This document shows, piece by piece, positions 23,552 through 34,341 of a stretch of DNA of 64,000 nt. Position 1 is the stretch's first letter; the number at the start of each line of letters is the position of its first letter. The stretch lies in contig JABANP010000170.1 in NCBI GenBank assembly GCA_013115135.1, forward strand, positions 1 to 64,000, in the 5' to 3' direction. The DNA is from Perkinsus olseni. Taxonomy: Eukaryota; Perkinsozoa; Perkinsida; Perkinsidae. A program made the translations under genes and the position numbers. Under the pieces are notes generated by a model. That model worked only from the letters and a program-made list of their open reading frames with translations. It did not search any database and was not told the DNA's origin.

Positions 23552-23879
23552 CGACGGCAATGCGAGGAACGCCAGGCAGGACTACCAAATGTAACTTTCC
23601 TGCGGACATCACGACGATTGCCGTTACAGATAGAACGTCGACGCAGTTCTCGGATTTCTAATGAGGGGAGCACACCTTTCAACCAACAACCCTCGGATAA
23701 TATCGTGGCTGTCGTTCGACACGCAATGCCTCGTGATATTGTCTACTGCTAGGCTCAAGTGATCTATCATTCAATTGTGGAGGGCTCATTGAGATTGTAA
23801 AATCGATTGAGATTGACTGCTTCTATATTGGACCATTGTGTTATCTCAGGCAACTTATCTGGGGGCGTATGCGGATCCT

Positions 23880-24080
23880 GATTTCGGAATCTGTGACCTT
23901 GATTCAAATCACCCTGTGATTTCGAGTCGTGATTCGACTCACACCCTTATTCAAGAGTACTGATTCAAATTCTATACTCGTGAGTAAGATTCGAGATTCG
24001 AGAGAAAGATTAGCTGAGTCAGAGTCAGAGTGAGGAATCGAGAGCAAGATTCGAGAGCGATTTTCTGTCTGACTGTCCAG
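23880..24080. repeat. Low-complexity GATTCGAG-rich stretch
   Basis: Variants of GATTCGAG / GAATCGAG recur many times over about 200 bp in no fixed period. No coding signal is seen. Nothing else recognisable lies between 23040 and 24359 apart from the hairpin. Confidence 0.6.
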
Positions 24081-24359
24081 CTCCCCTTGCATAGGTATGG
24101 CGGCCTCGTGACCCCCACCCTTTGAAATCGACCCTCCGTGAACAGAAAATCGCGGCTGAGCGGGAGGGGCTCCTTGGAGGTCCTTTCGCGTTGTAATTCT
24201 GGCTGCACACCTCGAGGATCTATCAAACTCCGGCCCATTTTCATCGTCAAACACTCATTTCTCGCCGGTGGGACCACGATCAAAGTCACTCACACCACAG
24301 TGAAACACCCTTCATAAGCGCTACGGGGTATCGTTCTCCTCGATTCGCGCTTTCCGTCG

Positions 24360-24431
24360 GCGCCGCTGGTCTAAAGGTTATGACTTCTGTCTGCCAAACG
24401 GAAGATCCGGGTTCAATTCCCGGGCGGCGCA
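24360..24431 (+). tRNA. tRNA-Gly (GCC)
   Basis: 72 nt. The acceptor stem GCGCCGC pairs fully with GCGGCGC (24424-24430) and the discriminator is A. The anticodon stem TCTGT/ACGGA closes the loop CTGCCAA, giving anticodon GCC. The T arm is CCGGG TTCAATT CCCGG. No intron and no encoded CCA, as expected for a nuclear gene. Confidence 0.97.
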
Positions 24432-24673
24432 GTGTTGACAATCTATCACTTTTGATCTAAACGCCTACCTGGCGGCGATTCACCACTATACACCCCTTCG
24501 TCGTCCCCCCAACTGGCTTAAGATGCTCATAGTTTCCTTTCATTGCTCTTCGGTCTCCATCAACTCTCAATAATGATGAACTCTACACTGCTATTACCAT
24601 TACACGTGTTCCCCGTGGTAAATGAATACACATCACACATTCATGAAGCACTATTGCGTCCCCCGTAGCATGC

Positions 24674-25401
24674 TCATGCCGCAGGGGCGGGCGTCGTGGG
24701 AATACTGACGTTGATAGCAGGGATGATGTCAAGCGAGGGGATAACTTTGCAGGTCTCCACGATGTTAGCGCCGTTATTCATGTGAGAGACGTAGCGACCA
24801 AAGCCACCAATAGCAGCGGCGAAGGCCTTGATAGCCCCACAGTCGAGCCTCACTCCCCCAAGCTTAGCGGGGAGGTCCACCATGTCGATCTGATTCTTCG
24901 TTTCTTTTGGTGAATTGAGTCAAATGGGACAAGTCGGGAGCCACGAACTTGTCCGTCGGTCCATCACCGTTCCCATCACCGCCAAATTCGAGAGTGATGG
25001 TCGAATGACCGGGCAGGAAGTCGACCTCGCACTCGCTGCCGTCAGTAGCGGCAGCACTGGGCGCCGAGGAGCCGTCGTGATTACAAAGGACCTTGACGCC
25101 GTTGAGGAGGGGATCGCGACCACTGTGGAGGTAGTCCGAGAGAGCTTGGCATGTGGCAGCACGACGCTCTAGGTTGTCGAGGAACCTCGGCCCGAACGTC
25201 GCCATCTGCCCGGCACAGCGTCCACTGACAAGCTTATGGACATCGCCGGTATGAGTGAAGACCAAGTAGGTATCGGGGTCTCCGAGGAAGACCTTGCAGG
25301 AGTTACCGGCCTCCTCTGGTGGTAGTATCTGGTAGACAGAGTACTCCTACGGGCAGCTGAGTGTGGCCGAGTTGGCGGTGGCACGCAAGTATCAGCCCCA
25401 T
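24674..25401 (-). CDS. Unknown protein, three exons
   Basis: Not recognised. A long exon reads CKVFLGDPDTYLVFTHTGDV, ATFGPRFLDNLERRAATCQ and ECEVDFLPGHSTITLEFGG, and ends TDKF. A 55-nt GT-AG intron (about 24892-24946) joins it in frame to IDMVDLPAKLGGVRLDCGAI, FGRYVSHMNNGANIVETCK and a Pro/Ala tail, ending at 24674. A possible first exon starts at the ATG at 25399-25401; joining it needs a 22-nt intron, so that start is doubtful. Several Cys residues suggest a secreted or luminal protein. Confidence 0.55.
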
Positions 25402-26178
25402 CCCCCACAACCCTCCAAGGCGCCCATAGGCTCCCGGTTCGAGTGCCCCTCTATTACCTCAGCCGAGTCTGTCTTGTAGGGGAAATCCTCCTGTTTGCCG
25501 CAGCCACCAAGGAGCCTGACGACGGAGAGGTCTCTTCCTGGTAGTTCCGGAATGGACGGGTGTGACTCACGTTGTGATGGCCGCCGTGGCTACTCCAAAA
25601 GCTGTTACTTTCAACATGGAAGGGTTGCTGAGGAAAGTGGCCAAAATGATAGAACTACTGAGATTAACGCTTTTAGCATCCGAGACGCCGCGGTCGTTGG
25701 AAAGTGGACTTGGCTCGAAGAAGTGCACGAAAAAATTACATGCAAGGCGACGAGAGAAGTAAGTTGGGGCTGGACCTCTACGACTCCCGCCAGGATCGAC
25801 CTGTCCTCGTTTACCTCAGTCCCAGCTGGAGCTGTTCTAACTTGGAAGTGCAGGTTGATTGAAGGCTCTGTCCCCCTGGTGGGTACTGAGGTCACCGCGG
25901 TAAGGCTTCGTATATAACATGGGTAGTGCTAGGAGCATCGAGCAGTGACCACCATTCTGTACTACTACTGCGCGGACAGGGGGAAGGGCAAAACGACAAC
26001 CCGATCCCGGAACTGTTGCCCAGGGCAACCAGAAACCCGAACTGTTGCCCACGTAATACAGATCCCTGAAAACGCTTCCTTGGATTTTGGGAATTACCCC
26101 CTACCATGCTGATGTTGTTGTTGGCAGTTGAGCCTTTCATTATGACTGATCATCGGTCACGGGCCGGCGGCTACGCTG
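25402..26178. other. Intergenic or unresolved exons
   Basis: A plus-strand stretch at 25640-25760 reads INAFSIRDAAVVGKWTWLEE and could be an exon of an unresolved gene. No start, stop or splice partner was settled. Near 26000-26050 are two copies of AACTGTTGCCCA and a small palindrome, GTTGCCC-A-GGGCAAC. Confidence 0.3.
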
Positions 26179-26656
26179 ATGATGCCCTTCCTGTCGAAGG
26201 TGCTGCCTGTGAAAGAGTACATCAAGGAGTTCGAGAAGGAGCATCCTGAAGGTACACTCCCGGGTTGATGATGAGGTGAAGGAGTGGTACTCTCAGTGGT
26301 GCGGAGGGGCCAGTCGGAAGACCAGCAACAGCAACTAGTACCGCAGCCTCCGTCCAAGGCAAATTTACGGATTAAAGATGTGAGCCAGAGCGCGAAGGGG
26401 CTGTCGCCATGCCATCTCATCACAGTCCGCCTCCTGCATGGCCTCTTGCCGGTATGCCCTGTACAAGCAGGCCGAACTCGAGACCAGCTTGGACGCTTCG
26501 ATACAAGACCCGCAGGACAGGGAAGTCCATCGTCGAGTGGTAGGCCTGGTGGCAGAGGACGCCGGGGACTCCTTCGGTCAGGTCCACTCACGCTTCTCGG
26601 CGATGCAGCATCAGTGTCGTCAATTATGCAGCCAAGCCTTTCTTAATCGAAAATGA
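26179..26656 (+). CDS. Small charged protein, unknown function
   Basis: Not recognised. The ATG at 26179 or 26182 gives MPFLSKVLPVKEYIKEFEKE, followed by DDEVKEWYSQWCGGASRK. The last exon (about 26430-26656) reads CRYALYKQAELETSLDASIQ and RFSAMQHQCRQLCSQAFLNR before a TGA. The pattern of short helices with Cys pairs could suit a small mitochondrial protein, but this is weak inference. Middle splice sites are uncertain. The gene sits 73 bp before the kinase start, on the same strand. Confidence 0.45.
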
Positions 26657-26728
26657 ATCGTTTCTAGGGGTCCTTCCGGTGCGTCGTGCAGCAGTGACTC
26701 AATAAGGGCCGACAGCGAGTCGTTTCCA

Positions 26729-28944
26729 ATGCCCGGCCAGTATAGCCAATTCGTCCCAGGCTTCGAGCTTCGCTCCGCTAACGACAATAACAAAATTTAT
26801 CTCTTCCATCATCTGCTTGGAGAGGGGGCATTTGGCCAGGTTGGTAGTCTCGCGGCACCACGGCTGCCACTGTTCTCGAGTAGGTGTGGAGGTGCACCGA
26901 TCTGTCGTCGGAAACGGAAGTGGCCCTGAAGGTTGTCGATTGCAACGCCGTTGGGAATGAGTCGCTGAAGGGCATAGAGAAAGAGATTGAGCTCACTGGT
27001 GAGCGGTCCTCACCCTCACGCCTTCGCCAAGTGGGTTTGTACGTAGCGAAAGCACGCAGCGCTATGGGTAAGCTGTGTCCCAAGTTCTATGAGGCCTTCC
27101 GAGTGGACCTGCCCGATCCTCTGGTACCTAGTGGGAGGTCCTTTGTCAAGTAATAGGCGGGTGGTGGCAGCTGAAGGGGAGGTGGCTGGGTCAGGTACCT
27201 GATAATGTCCATGGAGTTTATTGACGGTGTCCCTCTGGACAAGCTGATAGAATTTAGTCTCCTCAACGAAACTGTCTGCGCGTAGGCTCTCTAGCAGTGG
27301 TGATCCACCGGCCCAGCCTTGACCAGTTACGTCGTTTACAACATCCTGTTGGCGCTCAAGGACCTCCATGAGAAGCATATTATTCACAGGGACATTAAGG
27401 CGGCTAATATCATGATCGGTATGTCTGCTTTGTGATGAGGCTGATGTAGTCGTGGGTTCAGGTAAATCTGGCCGAGTGGTGCTCTGCGACTTTGGTGTCT
27501 CCAGACTGCTGGAGAAGGAGGCACAGGCCCTCACCTTCACCGGTAGGCCGTAGGCAGCAGTTGTGACTTTGCGCTTGGTTGGCTCGACAATGTCGAGTCG
27601 ACATAGCAGGCTTAGAATCGACAAAATTTTATTGATGCGATGTGAGTTATAATATACAACTTATTAAGCTGACTTAGAATTTACTATGACGTTTTTAACA
27701 GCGTAGCCAGCGTAACACTAGGACATAGGGAATAGGGACAGCATCCGTCTCAGCGATGTCGCACAACTGGGGACATAGTACTACTGATCAGGGTTGTGAT
27801 CATACCATAGTGAAGGGTCATTCGCGGAGGTAGTGGCTGGCCAGCGCGTCCGATGCCCGTAGCGTCTCATGCGCTAGTGAATTCGGACTGGATGGGACTG
27901 GATAGACATACTGATTGATGCTGGCCATAATCCTAACAAATTTGATTCGAAGCTCTCATCACGGGGCACAGATCTATGCGTACTTGAAAGTGCGAGTCAC
28001 GAGGTTTTCACGATGAGACTCGCTTCTTACGAGTGGTGGACGAAGCAGGGAGAGGGCGTAACCTGTGCTAGGCACACCTTTCTGGATGGCCCCCGAGGTT
28101 ATCATATCATATTCATTATCACAGAAGTCCGGTGGCAGTGGCCAGGTGAGTGGCAGACATCTCAAGGAGGCACAGAAGGGGGCCGTCGTAGGTCCCCGGA
28201 GGCCTGCGGGCCGGCTACGACTGCAGGGCTGATATATGGTCTCTGGGGGTCACTGCCGTAGAGGCCTGTCTCGGCCATCCACCGCATGCCGATAAGTTTG
28301 CACGTAAGCTCGTGGCCCTCAGTGATGCCATCACCGATTGCCCCCTAGGGATGCCGCATATGGTCTACCTGACGATAGTGAAGGACCCTCCTCCCACTAT
28401 GGACATGGCAAAGTACACAGGGACGGTCTTGAGGGGCAGGAGCGCCGGTTGCGTCAGGTTCTCGGACACCTACCGGGACTTCCTCGGCCATTGCTTCCAG
28501 AAGTGCCCTGATGACCGAATGACGGCTTCCCAACTACTCAAGTGCCGGACGGCCGTTTTTCTGACACCTCTAGCTGTGTTTTCCACTCCTCCTCAGACAC
28601 GAGTGGATAACAGAGATGAAGGAGTACGAGAAGGACGTCGTCAAGGACCGGCTAATCTCCAATGTTAACACGTAGGCCGTGCAGTCGTGCAGCTCCTGCC
28701 CTACCCGAGTAGAGCTTCTGTCGGTGGGGGATGCCGTAGCACCCTCCCTGTGTGTCTTAATTGTCTTTTAATTGACGTCAAACTATCCGTATTTATCACG
28801 TAGCTATTCGATAGATCTCCCTATTTCAATATACTCATCATTTAATACAGGTACCTCCTTTGGGAGGCTCGGCAAGGTGAAGACGTTGAGGAGAGCAGCG
28901 AGGATGATGATGATGTGGCACAGGAGATGGCGATTGGTGGTTAA
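26729..28944 (+). CDS. STE20-like serine/threonine protein kinase
   Basis: All catalytic elements are present across about nine exons: glycine loop LLGEGAFGQV, VALKVVD with the ATP-binding Lys, HIIHRDIKAANIMIG (catalytic loop), VVLCDFGVSRLL (DFG), GTPFWMAPEVI (activation loop end and APE), KADIWSLGVTAVE and a closing RMTASQLLKHEWI. HRDIKAAN with GTPFWMAPEV is typical of the STE20/GCK group. The ATG at 26729 gives a short N-terminus, MPGQYSQFVPGFELRSA. The last exon adds an acidic tail (EESSEDDDDVAQEM), with TAA at 28942-28944. Introns are mostly 35-75 nt, but the one between DFG and GTPFW is about 530 nt and the last is about 180 nt. Substrate unknown. Confidence 0.9.
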
Positions 28945-29370
28945 AGTATAAAGTCAATTAGTGCTAATTAATGGTGAAGCCCTTGGCTCAACCACAATCG
29001 GTTATGTGAAGTCTCCTTGTTGCATCAAATTCAATCGCTTGACGTCGACGTGTTTTGTGTTGGTCATGATAATAGTAACACGACATAATTTCGTGGCGCG
29101 TGACGATTGTCGTACTGAACCCCCTACCTGGTCACGACAAACCCTAGGAGTGCGGGAAACTTGGATATGGGCTCGTATACAACTTGTGGTTCCGCGCCGC
29201 TGTAGTGGAATGAAGAGGCGTCGGGCGCAGCCTTCGGGAGTTTGGCTTTGTGCGGTTCTGATCCCTCCCTTCAATCTTGTGTTGGATTCTCTCGAGGTTT
29301 CCGCAAGAATCTTGGTCCCTGATGTGCTAACCGGGGAGAACTTATCTTCTCTGTGAAGCTATACCCATCC
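28945..29370. other. Gap with intron-like 12-mer, no gene resolved
   Basis: Short frames on both strands lack motifs. It holds copy 4 of AATTTCGTGGCG on the plus strand, inside a stretch with donor-like GTAACA (near 29075) and acceptor-like CCCTAG (near 29148). It may be an intron of an unrecognised gene. Confidence 0.4.
29087..29098 (+). repeat. 12-mer AATTTCGTGGCG, copy 4
   Basis: The same word as in three introns of two minus-strand genes, here on the plus strand and followed by CGTGACG. It lies about 12 nt after a possible splice donor. Confidence 0.75.
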
Positions 29371-31413
29371 ATGCCCCTCGAAATCAACTGGAGGCTCCTC
29401 GTCATAGCCTACACAGCGACTGTGCTGGTCGGCCTGATAGTACTACAGATAGTGTAGGCGTGGATACTAGAGTCACGACAGGACCCTTCCTTGGCAGGGT
29501 GGGGTCAATAGGCCTCAGCACGGCGGCCCACTTCCGAGGAGGCCATGCATCCCTACTGGGGCTCACTCTCCCAAGGAGCGCTTCAATGGCTGATGCAGGG
29601 AGCTCAGAGGGGGTGGGTCGACCGGCGGCTGCATCAAGGACTGTATGGGATCTCAGAGCCGTCCAGAAGGACCGGATACGTACCACTACGACGAAGGGGA
29701 CGATAACTCCCCTGAGTTAGTTATGGCTGTTGCTGGAGACAGGTTTTCCGTCGATTTTTCAGGTCAGTTGACGTCGCCGTATGAGGAGGTTAATGAGGAC
29801 CCGAACACCCTTCACGTCGTGTAGGCTACACACCGCCTTCTTCAGGTAGGAGGAGGCAGCAAGAGGGCTCAGGTATGCTTGTGATAAGGAGCAAATGGAG
29901 GCTCTGAAGGCTAGTGTTGCCAGTCTTATCAGTAACACACCAGAGCCCAGGAGGCTGCACGTAGGCAGCGACTCACCCATCCTCACCACTACCGCTGCTG
30001 CTGCTAGATACACCTTCTCGTTGGCACCGCTTCTGACCACCGGAATGTCGCTGAAGTGATGGGCATACCGTCAGCGTCAGACTCGGTAACACTGAGAGGA
30101 GGTAGGCCACTGGTCCCTGGGCTGGCGGTCAGCATTGCCACAGGGGCTCGAATCAGCCTTCTACTGGTGGAGTCGCAGACGATGATGATCTCCAACGTCG
30201 ATGAGGCGATCGTGAAGGTGATGGTCACATTAGCCTCGGCCACTACGATTGTTCAGGAGCGCGGCAACATCAGGGCGGTGGAGAACTACGCCCGCTTCTA
30301 TCTGGACAGGATCCTTCCGCTAGACTCGCTCGATACAGTTGTCGTCTACTTAGACGCAGACACCATCGTACTCGGTGATGTCGCTGAGGTAAGGCTTGGC
30401 CCGTCACCAGCTGTCCAGCCCCTCCTAGGTAGCATCCGCCCTGCTGGGCTCTGGAGGGGCTGCTGTGGCGCTGGCCCAGCGGAATGAGCCGACAACGATG
30501 GAGGCCTTCCTCGAACCGGATAAACGATGTATGCCAAGCGTCCCGTAGTCGTCCGAAGGTCCCACAGGTCTCGACTTGGATGTTAAGGAGCGCATCGGGA
30601 ATCTTAGGTCGAAGACGGCTTATAACGCGGGCGTGATGGGCATCCATCTTGGACGATGGAAGAGCTTACGAGTGAGTATCCTCCTATTGAGCGTACGAAC
30701 TCGTTGGACATAATCGAAAAGAGACGACATGGGGATGATTTTCGGGTCTCGAGCTCCGTAATTCTCACAAAGGCATGCTCTTGGACCAAGGCAAGAAAGT
30801 TAGTATCCGCAAATATTGTCCCCAATGGCTGGTGAACTGAACGTAGAAAAGGTAGAATTTTTGTAGTTGCATACTTGTGATTGCAAACGTAAAGATATCT
30901 AGCTCAGCGTAAGACAATCAATGGAGACAGTATCCGTAGACGAGGTCGCCCGACAGTGGACGTAACAATAATTTGGAAGCATCAGTGATGGGCAGGTAAG
31001 GGATCGTGTGGAACAGTGGATCAGCTGGCATAACAAGTGCCGCATATGGAAGGGAGGGCTCTCAGCCTCCCTTGCTGCTCGGCCCTATACGATCTGACTG
31101 CTGACCAACAGGTGAGGCTCCCTTCTTAGCGGTAGAGGAGAGTGACCATCTCAGGGAGCGGAGCAAGTGATGGTCGAGCTGCCGTCGGAATGGAACTTCG
31201 CTAACCTTGGATGGAGTAGGCGGAAACCCTCAGTCGCCCGGTTGAACTTCTCCCGTTGTCGTTCAAGAGACTGATTTTGCTGCGACAGAGTTGGCGGGGC
31301 AGAAGGTGCTCCATTGGAATGGCCCGAAGAAGCCGTGGCTCCAGAATGGCCTTTACGTCGAGGCCTGGCTGCCCTGGCGGAAAAAGTTCGACTCAATGGT
31401 ACGCACTTCCTGA
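29371..31413 (+). CDS. GT8-type glycosyltransferase, type II membrane protein
   Basis: The ATG at 29371 starts MPLEINWRLLVIAYTATVLV, a signal anchor typical of Golgi glycosyltransferases. Later exons carry EQMEALKASVASLISNTPEP, NIRAVENYARFYLDRILP, then VVVYLDADTIVLGDVAE, which holds the DxD-type metal and nucleotide-sugar motif of family GT8. Next are NLRSKTAYNAGVMGIHLGRW and KVLHWNGPKKPW, the closing LHWNG motif of GT8. The stop is at 31411-31413 after KFDSMVRTS. Several exons between 29480 and 30240 and between 30700 and 31140 are not resolved. Donor and acceptor sugars cannot be told. Confidence 0.8.
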
Positions 31414-31602
31414 GCAAAATTAGGGAGCGAGTCAATGAATTACTTCCACTACTGTGGTGTCTTTTTGAGGCCAAACAAGGTCTCGTTATGCAGCTGGGGA
31501 AGTAACGGCAGTGATTTGAAATCGATTCAATTGAGCCGCTTGTCATCTCGTTTCTGCTCCTCCGATACGCGCTGAGATGTCATTTGACCTGTTTAAAGTA
31601 TC

Positions 31603-31674
31603 GGCTGTGTGGTCTAGTGGTATGTTTCGCGCTTCGGGTGCGCGAGGTCCCGGGTTCGATTCTCGGCTCAGCCC
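31603..31674 (+). tRNA. tRNA-Pro (CGG)
   Basis: 72 nt. The acceptor GGCTGTG pairs with CTCAGCC except for one T-T mismatch, and the discriminator is C as usual for tRNA-Pro. The anticodon stem CGCGC/GCGCG closes the loop TTCGGGT, giving anticodon CGG. The T arm is CCGGG TTCGATT CTCGG. No intron and no encoded CCA. The T-T mismatch in the acceptor stem is unusual. Confidence 0.93.
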
Positions 31675-31847
31675 TTACGTATCTTATGTAGATATTGAGC
31701 AGCAGCGAGTCAACACCGTCATTGATCATCAACCCATCGCATCACTCCGTCAACACCTCGGCAGCATGCCAAGTTAATCTCCTGAAGCAGAAGTCTCGGA
31801 CGGCCTGTAAGTCAGACTCAAAACCTGCTTCCCTTGACTCCCCTGAA

Positions 31848-33280
31848 ATGATGTGCCGTAGGCGTTGGTGGCCACTCGTTCGGCTGCTACTCTCCATTGG
31901 AGCTATGGGTGGACAAAGGCTGCAAAGGGAAATTTGCCGTATACCGTGAGTCTTCTACAGTCGTCAACACTGCATGGCATGACACAGACCGCAAGCGTGA
32001 CACTTCTGGTCAGCCTCGTCCGTAGGCCATGTAAAGTGTCGTTTTCCCCCGGCCGATCTTGCAGGTGTACCAGCAGAAACTACCGATGGGCCGGTCCTAG
32101 TGGAAGCTCTCTTCTGCAAGTCTCGTGCAGGCGCTCTGAATGTCTGCGACGTCGTTCCCGAGGTCCCTGATGGTGACTTTGGGTGCTTTGGTGACTTGGC
32201 GGTCACGGACAAAGCAGTTAGGTCAGCCATGCGAAGCGCAGATTCTCACGACATATTTCACCCAACACAAGTCGGACTGGCAACGTGAGGGTGTACGGAC
32301 GAAAGTGAAATACAAGTAGGTAGGCTCCCTCTCGGGTCACGGCGTTGCGCTGTTGATAGATACATGCGTAAGTTCTACGAATCAGCACGGACGGTGTCGG
32401 GCGTTCGAGTGGAGATCATCCATGATGGTTTGCCTGAGGAATTCATAGCCAAATTACACAACCGACAAGATTAAGTTTGTGTGAGTGCTCCAACGGATGC
32501 GGCACCGGAGAGGGGCTAGCAGATACTGCGACTTGCATCAGTACGAGCTAAGACTCGGCGTTAATGATGTAGGGTGCTGCCGCGTCGCCGTTTTCCGTTG
32601 TTTTCCACATGGACTCGAAGTCCTTCTCTCATTGATCCCTCCCTTCCACGGTGCTGTCGGGCTCGCCTTCGGTCGCGTTCTGTTGTTAAATGGTGATGGC
32701 AGGTTCGATACTACTGCTTCAAAGAGCGTCTACGCGCTAATCCCCAGTGGGAATTCGTGTTCACGACCGATCTCACAGATGTCTTCGTCAAAAGCAACCC
32801 TTGCCCTTACGTGAGCTCCTGTGGTCGTCAGCTTTTGAAGGCTCACATCAGGCCAGAAGACATCGGGACCGCATCTTCGTCGGCCGAGAGACGGTGGACT
32901 TGCCGAATCACCCATGGATGGAGAAAAGGTTCAGAGAAGTACAGTCAGAGGCATGTCGGTTGGTCCAGTCCTGCAATTAGGAGTTTCTCGAGACGCCCCT
33001 CTCGGCTGTTTAGCTGTCCATCGCTCGTGGTCTCAGTTGAGTGGGAAGTACTACAACTGGTTTCGTTCTATGAGTCCCATCGGCGTAGAGGACAAGCGAA
33101 TCTTCAACTGTGGCATCCTGGGTGGTAAGCCTCACAGTCCGGCCCTAGACGCGAGTCCGCCTCTCCCGAGGTACCCCTCGACTTTTATTGCGCCTGTTCG
33201 ACCGGATGCTTGAAGTGATCGAGGATCCCGATCTGCGCATACGAAAGGAGAGCCCTGATGCTGAGGTACCGGCTCACTAA
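31848..33280 (+). CDS. Glycosyltransferase-like type II membrane protein
   Basis: The ATG at 31848 starts MMCRRRWWPLVRLLLSIGAM, a basic, hydrophobic signal anchor. Later exons read LVEALFCKSRAGALNVCDVV, then MRKFYESARTVSGVRVEIIH. Next is FKERLRANPQWEFVFTTDLT continuing DVFVKSNPCPY, in which TTDLTDV is a DxD-like motif. Then come DRIFVGRETVDLPNHPWMEK, YYNWFRSMSPIGVEDKRIFN and NCGILGG, joined across a 45-nt intron to TPRLLLRLFDRMLEV, with a TAA at 33278-33280. The D-x-x-D-V and NCGILGG arrangement is that of GT-A fold transferases. The family is not named with certainty. Exons near 32460-32680 are unresolved. Confidence 0.62.
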
Positions 33281-33579
33281 TGTCACGCTGCTCTCGGTAG
33301 TTAACTCAACGTAGTGAAGAGTTTACCAGGTATACAAGCCGAAAAAAGTGTTCCGGTCGTATTGATTTTCACCGTATAAGCTGTGAATATCGGAGCTTAA
33401 CAGCTTATGTAGATGCTTAAGATACGCTCTTGATAACTTTATTTCGACTGTACACGAGTCGTCATAAGGTATGCAAACTAGTAGCTCAACTCAGGGCTGA
33501 GTATCCTAGTCAGATGAACACAATTGTTACACAAGCTGTCTCCGACAGCAGTGACCTGTCCATCGATGGTCTTCACCAC
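33281..33579. other. Intergenic, nothing recognised
   Basis: No motif-bearing frame or notable repeat was seen between the glycosyltransferase-like gene and the minus-strand exon that follows. Confidence 0.5.
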
Positions 33580-33849
33580 TCAGGTTAATGTAAACATGCC
33601 GGCCCTCAACTGGGTGCTCTTCACTTCGTACTCACCGGAGGCAATCCAGAGTGACCAGCCAGTCCACAGCCGGTAAGACGGCGAGGGGGTTGTCATCTCC
33701 TGATCTCCCGCGAAGGTATAAATCGTGGGAGTCGGACCGAACTGATGTCTGGTTTGTGCACAAGTGACGGCATCATCCCATACCTGTACCATGTACCGTG
33801 TATCGTTCCCTTTCCACCAGACCACAAGCCTTGCTTTCGTCCACTCCAT
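33580..33849 (-). CDS. Unknown Trp-rich protein or exon
   Basis: Not recognised. An open frame starting at the ATG at 33847-33849 reads MEWTKARLVVWWKGNDTRYM, VQVWDDAVTCAQTRHQFGP and RLWTGWSLWIASGEYEVKST, ending AGMFTLT at 33580. Many Trp and alternating polar residues suggest beta strands. It may be the last exon of a longer gene starting upstream (33850-34080), where splice signals were not settled. Confidence 0.45.
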   Translation of the reverse strand: MEWTKARLVVWWKGNDTRYMVQVWDDAVTCAQTRHQFGPTPTIYTFAGDQEMTTPSPSYRLWTGWSLWIASGEYEVKSTQLRAGMFTLT

Positions 33850-34341
33850 GGTCGGGCTGAGGCTAACATGAGCTCTTCCGAACTATCTCAGCCCGAGGCT
33901 CTCGTGAGTTGGACAATTGACAGGACTCGCCAGCTCGTGTGAGTGCGTGATGGTGATGATTAGATCATCGCGTGTTCTAGCATAAATGGCATTGTCTTTC
34001 ATTGCGGTCACGCTTGGCACTGAAACGTGCGCGCGTGCATATGTATAGCTAATCCAGCGGTCGCGGTAGCCGCCGCGAATCAATCGCGAGAGCGTGTATC
34101 GAAATCAGATCCCCATGACCAACTCAAAGACCACAAGCATCTAGCGCCTGCTGCTGAGCAACTGAGTGGAAGTAAGTCCCTCGTGAAAGAAAGGGAAAAA
34201 GTAAGAGGCTTCTGCCCCGGTTGTAGCCTCTGAATCCTCCGGACAAGGAAGGTTTGGGAAATCATTCCTAATAAGGCTCCGTGACAATAAGAGAATTTGT
34301 CTTGAGAATGTCGTTCTCCTCATACTCGTCGCCTGTAAGCT

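Noticed and set aside
25330..25352. A 22-nt intron in the unknown gene at 24674-25401
   Set aside because: Frame and GT-AG ends fit, but introns this short are not otherwise proven here and the first exon may be placed wrongly.
33883..34083. A minus-strand frame upstream of the Trp-rich exon
   Set aside because: Low-quality sequence with no motif and no splice join that extends the downstream frame.
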